Shown piece by piece: positions 57,589 to 64,000 of a stretch of DNA of 64,000 nt (the stretch's first letter is position 1; the number at the start of each line of letters is the position of its first letter). This DNA is from Microcaldota archaeon (GTDB lineage: Archaea; Micrarchaeota; Micrarchaeia; Norongarragalinales; UBA97). The DNA lies in the NCBI GenBank assembly GCA_016194335.1, contig JACQBR010000015.1, positions 36,380-100,379 on the forward strand, read 5' to 3'. The translations under genes were made by a program, and so were the position numbers. A model generated the notes under the pieces. The model saw nothing but the letters and a program-made list of their open reading frames with translations, had not been told where the DNA came from and did no database searches.

Positions 57589-60500
57589 ATGTGCGGTTAC
57601 TTGTACGAAGGGCCTCTCGAGGGTGGCGGGGAGGTAGCCAGCGGTAGCGTTGAGGGTGGCGCGCATAGGCGGCCTTCCTCCGTCCCAACTGCCTTTGCCG
57701 TGCTTGCGCTCCTCTTCCTTTTCGGCTGGTTCTTCCGCCTCGAAATCACGGGCTACCTCTCGGGCCCGGCCGCGGTTCCAGTGCAGCTTGCGCTGCAGTC
57801 GGTGCACATTACCGGGGACGAGAATGTCTCCCTCTTCAACGAGCTTTCCGAGGCTGACGACAAGTCTGTGAGCATCGTGCTCACCTCGGCCACGCCGCAG
57901 AAGCAGGTGCAGATGGAGTTCAACTCAACAGACATTCCCGGCAACTTCAGCGGCGCGAGGCTTTCCCTCACATGGTCAATGCAGGAAGTGGCCGCGGCCT
58001 CCCCAAGCGCCTTGCCATCGCCTTCTGCAGAAGTGAACGAATCAAACCAGTCTTCCCCCGGCCCATCGCCCTCCGAGCCGGCATCCCCCTCCGCAGGGGC
58101 TTCTCCTTCCCCCTCGGCCGGAAACGAAACTGCCTTTCCATCCCTCACAGCCGGAAACGCAAGCGCCCTCCCGTCGCCTTCAGCCGTGAATCAATCCAAC
58201 GCCACTGCAACCCCGAGCGCCTCCCCATCCTCATCAGAAATTCCCACTCCTTCCAACGCCACTTCAACCACCGCGTCTTCCCCCACGCCGACGCCAACTC
58301 CCTCATCCACCCCGGCTTCCACCTCAACATCTTCTCCAACCCCCTCTTCCACTGTCACTCCCGTTCCAACTCCATCTCCCACCCCGTCCCCAACGCCCAC
58401 GGCAACTCCCGCCCCGACACCAACGCCCTCCCCAACCGTCAACCTCAGCGCGCAACAAACGCTTCATCTCTCTCCCCCCTCACGGCTGCCGCCGCAGTCG
58501 GTTCGCTTGTCTTCCCAGCCTCTCCCCCTGCAGGCGCTTGGATTTTCTTCCACGCAATTTCATTTCCCCGATTCCCCCAATCCGGCTTTTTCCCCATCGC
58601 AGCATAAGCTTCAATCTTCCTCCTCGCATCTCCCGCCGCAATCGCCTGGAGTTTCCCCCTCGCATCTCCGTTTCTCCGACGCTCCCGCAGTCGCCGTTGA
58701 CATCTTTGCCTTGGTAGGCGGGGAGTGGAAGGCTTTGTGCACCAACCTCACGGTAAGCATGTCGGAATCCACGGTGGAATGCGACTTTGGCGACGTTGCC
58801 CGCTCGGCCGGTTCGGTCCCCACGCAATTCCGCGTCATCGCCTCGACCCAGAGCTCGATTGCGCTCTTGCGGCTCAACGCAGTGAAGCTTTTCGTCGACC
58901 TGCCCGCCCCCACCCCGACCTCTCCAACCCCGTCCCCAAGCGCGTCCCCCGCCCCCGCGGCCAACGCCAGCAACCTCACCGCCCCGTCCAACGTCTCCCT
59001 TCCCACGGACACTCAGCCCCCCAGGTGGTTTGACAACACCACCACCTCGCAGGAAGCCGGAAGCGAATCGGTGTTCTCGCTCTTCTGGACGGACAATTCC
59101 AGCCTTGCCGGTTTCGTCTTCGAGTTCGACAACGGCGGCGGGACTTTCGCCAACAATTCCTTCATCCCGATAACCGGCTTGGGCTCTTTTGCAAACGTGA
59201 GCAAGACCCTCACCCGCAAGAGCGGCGCGTTCGTGCGCTGGCGCGAATTCGCCCTCGACGGGGCGGGCAACTGGAACGCCACTCCCGTGTTTCTCTTCAA
59301 CACCACGCGGCCCGTGAAGGACCTCATCGAGGAGGAGGTGCTCACCGAAGGCGTGCCAGAGAACGAGACTTCCGACGTTTCTGTGCAGGACTCCAGCCAA
59401 GTTAACCTGCCCGCCTTCCTCGGCGCGTTCGGCGCGCTAAACTATTCCGTGAAGGAACGCACGCTTCTGGCCGTCACGGTGGTTGGAACGGCGAACGGGA
59501 CTTTCGGCAACGCCACTGGAGGGACCGCTGCGAACGGGGCGAATGGAACCTCCGGGAATGCAACCAGCCTGCCGAACGAATCGGCTGGCCGCAGCATAAT
59601 TTCAGTCAACGAATCTGGCGAGCTCGTCCCCACCCCCACTCCCAAGCCCGTGATCATAGCGGGGCAGAACGAATCGAGCATCGTTTCAATCACGGGAGGC
59701 GTGTTCGCGGGAACTATTTTTGCCGACAGTTTTGCCCAACCGCGCTTCAGCAGGGAAAAAGGGAGCCGGTACTCGTCCCCACCGGACTTGATTTCCTCCA
59801 TCTCGGGGGTGTTCTCCGCCCTTTCCAGCGGCGTTTCGCCCTTCACCGGCCTGCAGGTGGCGGGAGGGAACGGGACGGCCGGCAATTCCAGCGCCACCGC
59901 AAACCCGTCGGGCCAGCCGGCGGCCCCATCCTCCAATTCGAGCTCCATCACCAATTCCTCCAACGCCACTACCAACCAGTCATCCACTTTGGCGTCCAAC
60001 CCGACAAACTCATCGAACCAGTCGGCCACAGTGGTTTCCAACGTTACGAATCCAACTTCAAACTCCACATCGGGCAATTCCACGAATTCATCCAATCAGA
60101 CTGGCGCCAATTCGAGCCTGACGAATTCCACCGCCCCCAGTTCGTTCGTCCGGCCGGGGTTTGCCCTTCCCGTCACGCCGCTCAATGGCTCGAACTTCAC
60201 GAATTCAACGGCGAACCAAAACGAATCCAACGCCCCCAACGTGGGAGGCTCTTCAACTCCCGAGCTGAATTCCGGTATTCTTCCGCCCAGCGGGTTTGAG
60301 CAAGCGCCTTCCGTGCGCACGCTGAAGAAGACCTACCGCGCGAAGTTCCTGCGCGCGCTGCGCCGCGTCGGGAAGAAGAACGGAGCGGCAGTGAACTTTT
60401 CCGGCGTCTATTTCGAATCTTCCTTCACCAAGCTCGACAAGAGGGGAGAGCGGGTCAAGCAGGGCATCACGCTCACCAACCCCGAGGCGGGGGACAAGCA

Positions 60501-61140
60501 GATTACAGTAAGCCTGAAAATTCCCCTCGCGACTCAGTCATTGTATTTCTTCAACGGCACCTACTCCGCAACGCCTGAGGGCCTGAATCTCCCCCAAATT
60601 CTTAAGGAAGGCGGCAACTCGACTTTCGCAATTGCGGAATTCACCTCCACATCCGGCCTGCGTGCCTCTATCGACTGGTCGGACGTCGCGCAGTTCCCCA
60701 CGGTCGCAACGCTCTATTCAGGCGAGGGCAACAATTCCCTCCTCCAGCTTGACTTCACCCTCAACGTTGCGGCCCAGTCCACCGTTGACGTGGACCCCGT
60801 ATTCTCGACTTTCGGAGTGGGCGCAGGCGGTTCAAGCTCCTTTACAAACGGGGCGTTTAACAACACCATAACCACGCAGAGCGAAAGCGTCTACGGCATC
60901 TGGGCCTCCAACTCATTCGTTTCCAACGGCACTTACTTCTCCCAGCCGTTCGTGCTCAACCACACTTCAGGCAGCATGGCAGTCAATACGGCAAACTGGT
61001 CGTGGTACGAGGCGGCGGGCCTCACCAAGGACGCCAACGGCCTTGGCAACGACACGGTCATCGGCTCGTGGCATTTCGAGAACGACACGAAGGACTCAAG
61101 CAGGCTCAACGTCACCGGCACCCGACAAGGCCGCAGATGA
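57589..61140 (+). CDS. Giant surface protein 3, N-terminal part (truncated by frameshift)
   Basis: About 1183 residues from ATG 57589 (an upstream TTG 57571 would add a CxxC-like FCSMCG). TM helix VPTAFAVLALLFLFGWFF; a beta domain; a Pro/Ser/Thr/Ala-rich mucin-like stalk (about 58000-58470); beta domains; then a stretch dense in NxS/T sequons (about 59880-60160); then domains ending in ENDTKDSSRLNVTGT at a TGA. The next ~860 codons continue the same protein in another frame. LamG-like segments lie at the end. It is a surface-exposed, probably heavily N-glycosylated, adhesin-like protein. Confidence 0.8.
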   Translation: MCGYLYEGPLEGGGEVASGSVEGGAHRRPSSVPTAFAVLALLFLFGWFFRLEITGYLSGPAAVPVQLALQSVHITGDENVSLFNELSEADDKSVSIVLTSATPQKQVQMEFNSTDIPGNFSGARLSLTWSMQEVAAASPSALPSPSAEVNESNQSSPGPSPSEPASPSAGASPSPSAGNETAFPSLTAGNASALPSPSAVNQSNATATPSASPSSSEIPTPSNATSTTASSPTPTPTPSSTPASTSTSSPTPSSTVTPVPTPSPTPSPTPTATPAPTPTPSPTVNLSAQQTLHLSPPSRLPPQSVRLSSQPLPLQALGFSSTQFHFPDSPNPAFSPSQHKLQSSSSHLPPQSPGVSPSHLRFSDAPAVAVDIFALVGGEWKALCTNLTVSMSESTVECDFGDVARSAGSVPTQFRVIASTQSSIALLRLNAVKLFVDLPAPTPTSPTPSPSASPAPAANASNLTAPSNVSLPTDTQPPRWFDNTTTSQEAGSESVFSLFWTDNSSLAGFVFEFDNGGGTFANNSFIPITGLGSFANVSKTLTRKSGAFVRWREFALDGAGNWNATPVFLFNTTRPVKDLIEEEVLTEGVPENETSDVSVQDSSQVNLPAFLGAFGALNYSVKERTLLAVTVVGTANGTFGNATGGTAANGANGTSGNATSLPNESAGRSIISVNESGELVPTPTPKPVIIAGQNESSIVSITGGVFAGTIFADSFAQPRFSREKGSRYSSPPDLISSISGVFSALSSGVSPFTGLQVAGGNGTAGNSSATANPSGQPAAPSSNSSSITNSSNATTNQSSTLASNPTNSSNQSATVVSNVTNPTSNSTSGNSTNSSNQTGANSSLTNSTAPSSFVRPGFALPVTPLNGSNFTNSTANQNESNAPNVGGSSTPELNSGILPPSGFEQAPSVRTLKKTYRAKFLRALRRVGKKNGAAVNFSGVYFESSFTKLDKRGERVKQGITLTNPEAGDKQITVSLKIPLATQSLYFFNGTYSATPEGLNLPQILKEGGNSTFAIAEFTSTSGLRASIDWSDVAQFPTVATLYSGEGNNSLLQLDFTLNVAAQSTVDVDPVFSTFGVGAGGSSSFTNGAFNNTITTQSESVYGIWASNSFVSNGTYFSQPFVLNHTSGSMAVNTANWSWYEAAGLTKDANGLGNDTVIGSWHFENDTKDSSRLNVTGTRQGRR

Positions 61141-61142
61141 TA

Positions 61143-64000
61143 ATGAGCCACTATTACCGTGGTTTCCAATGGCACGGCTGGAGGTGGGGCCTGTCGCTAA
61201 GCCCCGGCACCACTCCCTGCAGTTACGGACAGATATGCCTGATGAATGACTTGACTAATGTTGGCGTGAATGCCAACCTTGTCGCCGACAGATGGACGCA
61301 CGTGGTGATGACCCGCTCGGGAACTACTTACACCTTCTACGTGAACGGTTCGGTCATGGGGACGGCCCAGACGGGTCCGGCGACGCTCAATCCGCCAGAC
61401 GCAAGCGACAAGATCACCATAGGAATCGACACGCAAGACGGCAGCCCGTTCTACGGCATGATTGACGAGCTTCACGTCTTCAACCGCTCCCTCTCGGCTT
61501 CGGAAGTGAGCCAGCTTTACTCTTGGGAATACAACTCCACCCGCAGGGGCAACAAAGGTTTTATCAACAACTTCACAAACGTGTCCCTCGCGTTCCGCGC
61601 GAAGAACTATTCGTTCAACGACACGGGGCTCGTCGGCTGGTGGGATTTGGGCGATTCGACAAGCAACGAGAGCGTCACGTTGAGCTCGCTTGACCTCAGC
61701 GGCCTGAACAACACAATGTCGATAACCACCACCGCAGCGAATCCAGCTTCGCTGATTTCAACCTGCGTGATTGGCAAGTGCTGGGATTTCACCAGCGTCT
61801 ACGGCTATGTTCCCGCCTCTGCGCCGTACATCAGCGCCTACAACTTTTCCAAATCAGGCGCGTTTACGCTCTCGGCGTGGGCCAAGCGGCTTGGCTACGC
61901 TACGGGTGCAATCCTGATCTTCCAAGGGGAGACGCTCATCCTCGGCTACAATTCCGTCACCGGCATGTACGGCATCCAGATGCGTGACGTGAACGGCGCG
62001 AGGAATTCCATTAACACCGACGAACCCAGCGGCTGGCAGAACATAGTGGCCGCCTGGAACGGGACGAACCTCACGCTCTACATCAACGGCTCCTTCAAGG
62101 GCTGGCTGAACGTGACCAACCTTACCGGCTCGGTTGGACTGCCTCAAATAGCCACCGACCTGTGGGGAGGGCACACTTATCCCGGGGCGGTTGACGACGT
62201 CAAATTCTGGAACCGCTCGCTCTCCGCCTCGGAAATCACCGCGCTTTACAACGCGGGCAACCCCACCAACTCAACTGGGCAGGAGGGCAACTGGACTGCC
62301 TTTACTTCGGAGTATTACGGCGGGAACGCCAGTTTGTCGGGAACGGGGACAGTCGGGAACATGGTGCAATACCGCGCCAGTTTCAACGCCACTTCAAGCA
62401 ATTACTCGGCGTTTTTGCAGAACGTGACTTTCAATGCCAGCTTGATTTCGGTTCCTGACCTTCCGCCAACTTGGTCGGCCAACGGGACTAACGATTCTGA
62501 AGCGGGGGCGTTGGTTCAGTTCAGAACGCTCTGGGCCGAGGACGTTGCCTTGGGTTATTACATCTTCAGTTTCGACAACGGCACGGGTTCGTTCACCAAC
62601 GACACCATAGTCAAGTTTGCAGGCGTTTCCAACTGGACGAATGTGACGAAACTCATCAACAACACCGCCCGTTCGGCAATCCGTTGGCGCGTGTGGGCCA
62701 ACGATTCCGCTGGCAATGCCAACCAGACGGACGTCGAGCAGTTCACCTCTACTGGCGTTGTTGTCAGTGCGAACAGCGCCAACAATCTTGCCAACAACTT
62801 TTCCAACGGCGCGTTCAACCAGACTACCACAACGCAGTCTCAAAGCGTTTACGTGCAGTGGAATGACGGGAGCAAGTTCGGCAGGATGGGCGACAGGGGC
62901 GGGCAGTATTACAGCGCGTCGTTCATCCTCAACCACACTTCGCCCAGCACGGTCAATTACGCCAACTGGTCGTGGTACGAGTCCGCAGGGCTTACGCGCG
63001 ACCAGACGGGAAGCAACTTGGGCAACGACACGGTCGTGCTCGACCTTCATTTTGAGAATGACACGAAGGACGCGACGCGCAACAACAACACCGGCGCCAT
63101 TGCGAACGCTTCCGCCTTGACTTTCAATTCCAAATGTTTTACCGGCGGCTGTTACTCTTTCGACGGTGCGAATGGCATAGTGAATTTTGCGCCAGCACCG
63201 TTCAACTTCTCGAACGCGACCAACTTCACCGTCGCGTTCTGGATAAACACCACGGGGCAAGGCAGGTATATTCTCGGGTCTTACTCCAGTGCCGGGAAGG
63301 GTTGGGGGATTTACCACTATCCCACCGGCGGGCCGAGTGCTGGTTTAAACGCGTTTGCCTATGGCGCAGTTGGCAGTAATGACCATTCTTTCGGAGTTAC
63401 CACCAATGTGAATGACAACACTTGGCATCATGTAGTCGCTACCTACACCTTCTCAAGCGCCCTTGGCGGAAATAACGCCTTGAACATTACCATTTTTGTC
63501 AACGGAACCCAGAAAACGAGCTTTTCTGGCAATACTGGGGACATTTCTTCAGGTTCCCCCAATCTCATTATCGGGACTATCCGCAGCGGTTTAACCCCGT
63601 ATTTCAACGGTTCGATAGACGAGCTGCACGTCTGGAACCGCTCGCTCTCGGCTTCGGAAGTGAACCAGCTTTACTCTTGGGAATACAACAGCACGGGACG
63701 GGGCAACAATGGATACATCCAGAATTTCACCAACGTTTCCCTCGCTTTCCGCGCGAAGAACTATTCTTTCAACGACTCCGGCCTCGTGGCGTGGTGGGAT
63801 TTGGGCGACTCGTCAAGCAATGAAACGGTTACGAACTCTACTCTGGATTTGAGTGGGAACGGGAATAATCTGGCGCTTTACGGATCGCCTGTTTTAAACA
63901 CTTCATGCGTGATCGGCAATTGCCTCAACTTTTCCGCCACCAACCAGCTTGCCCAAAGTACGAACAGCTTCGCACTTCCAACCAACTACACCCTTGCCAC
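61143..64000 (+). pseudogene. Giant surface protein 3, continuation in shifted frame with LamG domains (runs off window)
   Basis: An open frame with no stop to 64000, reading from MSHYYRGFQWHGWRWGLSL onward. It contains LamG-type domains (WTHVVMTRSGTTYTFYVNGSV, IDELHVFNRSLSASEVSQLY, FTLSAWAKRLGYAT, WHHVVATYTFSS) and many NxS/T sequons. Segments repeat those before 61140: FSNGAFNQTTTTQSQSVY and NWSWYESAGLTRD match FTNGAFNNTITTQSESVY and NWSWYEAAGLTKD. So it is the same protein after a frameshift plus deletion of part of one LamG domain near 61110-61143. The C-terminus is outside the window. Confidence 0.8.

Overview
The window is archaeal. It encodes aIF5A, an Alba chromatin protein, an Sm-like protein, Sec61beta, FtsZ, a DUF2226 protein, a class III signal peptide pilin, an archaeal-type prolyl-tRNA synthetase, an SRP RNA of archaeal form, and promoters with TTTAAATA-type TATA boxes (some leaderless). 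tRNA genes with large non-canonical introns, very short spacers, many toxin-antitoxin pairs and giant surface proteins suggest a DPANN lineage of the Diapherotrites/Micrarchaeota type. That placement is an inference and would need a marker-gene tree. Most of the DNA is GC-rich, with strong GC preference at third codon positions.

Layout. 1-5200: housekeeping genes (ProRS end, pilin, aIF5A, TatD, NYN protein, DUF2226, MinD, Lsm, HIT) and two intron-containing tRNA genes (Ala-GGC, Val-GAC). 5200-11600: mostly minus strand: membrane protein, KH/NusA-like protein, Alba, DUF460 N-domain, a broken relE with its antitoxin, two paralogous membrane-anchored ThuA-like proteins, then Sec61beta on the plus strand. 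11600-18300: a methyltransferase remnant, vapBC, an HD phosphohydrolase, an AbrB-like regulator, a LamG/BNR lipoprotein with a frameshifted Cys-rich tail, and an MNT/HEPN pair. 18300-26500: intron-containing tRNA-Ser(GCT), two membrane-anchored Lon-type S16 peptidases, SRP RNA, ftsZ, acylphosphatase, trpS and secreted proteins, then a membrane-anchored P-loop kinase. 26500-37900: a candidate structured RNA, a membrane-anchored C25-like (gingipain fold) peptidase, a UPF0175/DUF3368 pair, a second vapBC, a regulator with a clear operator, Maf, a ureohydrolase, TIM and argS. 37900-64000: three neighbouring giant cell-surface genes (3689 and 2307 codons, and a third running off the end), which take up about 40 percent of the window. 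A chimeric pseudogene lies before the third.

How it works together. The left part is core information processing and membrane/secretion machinery (Sec61beta, SRP RNA, MinD, FtsZ). The right part is a surface-protein factory. Two giants share an ungapped N-terminal cytoplasmic/juxtamembrane motif plus one TM helix, then carboxypeptidase-regulatory-like domains, long Cys-rich repeat arrays and low-complexity stalks. The third has a mucin-like Pro/Ser/Thr and N-glycosylation-sequon stalk followed by LamG domains. Together with the lipoprotein, the pilin and the C25-like peptidase this suggests heavy investment in cell-cell or host contact.

Three signals cut across the annotation. All three tRNA genes carry an insertion in the D-loop. 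A modular family of double-hairpin repeats sits exactly at the 3' ends of four minus-strand genes. Several genes are broken by small indels, which may be real decay or assembly error.
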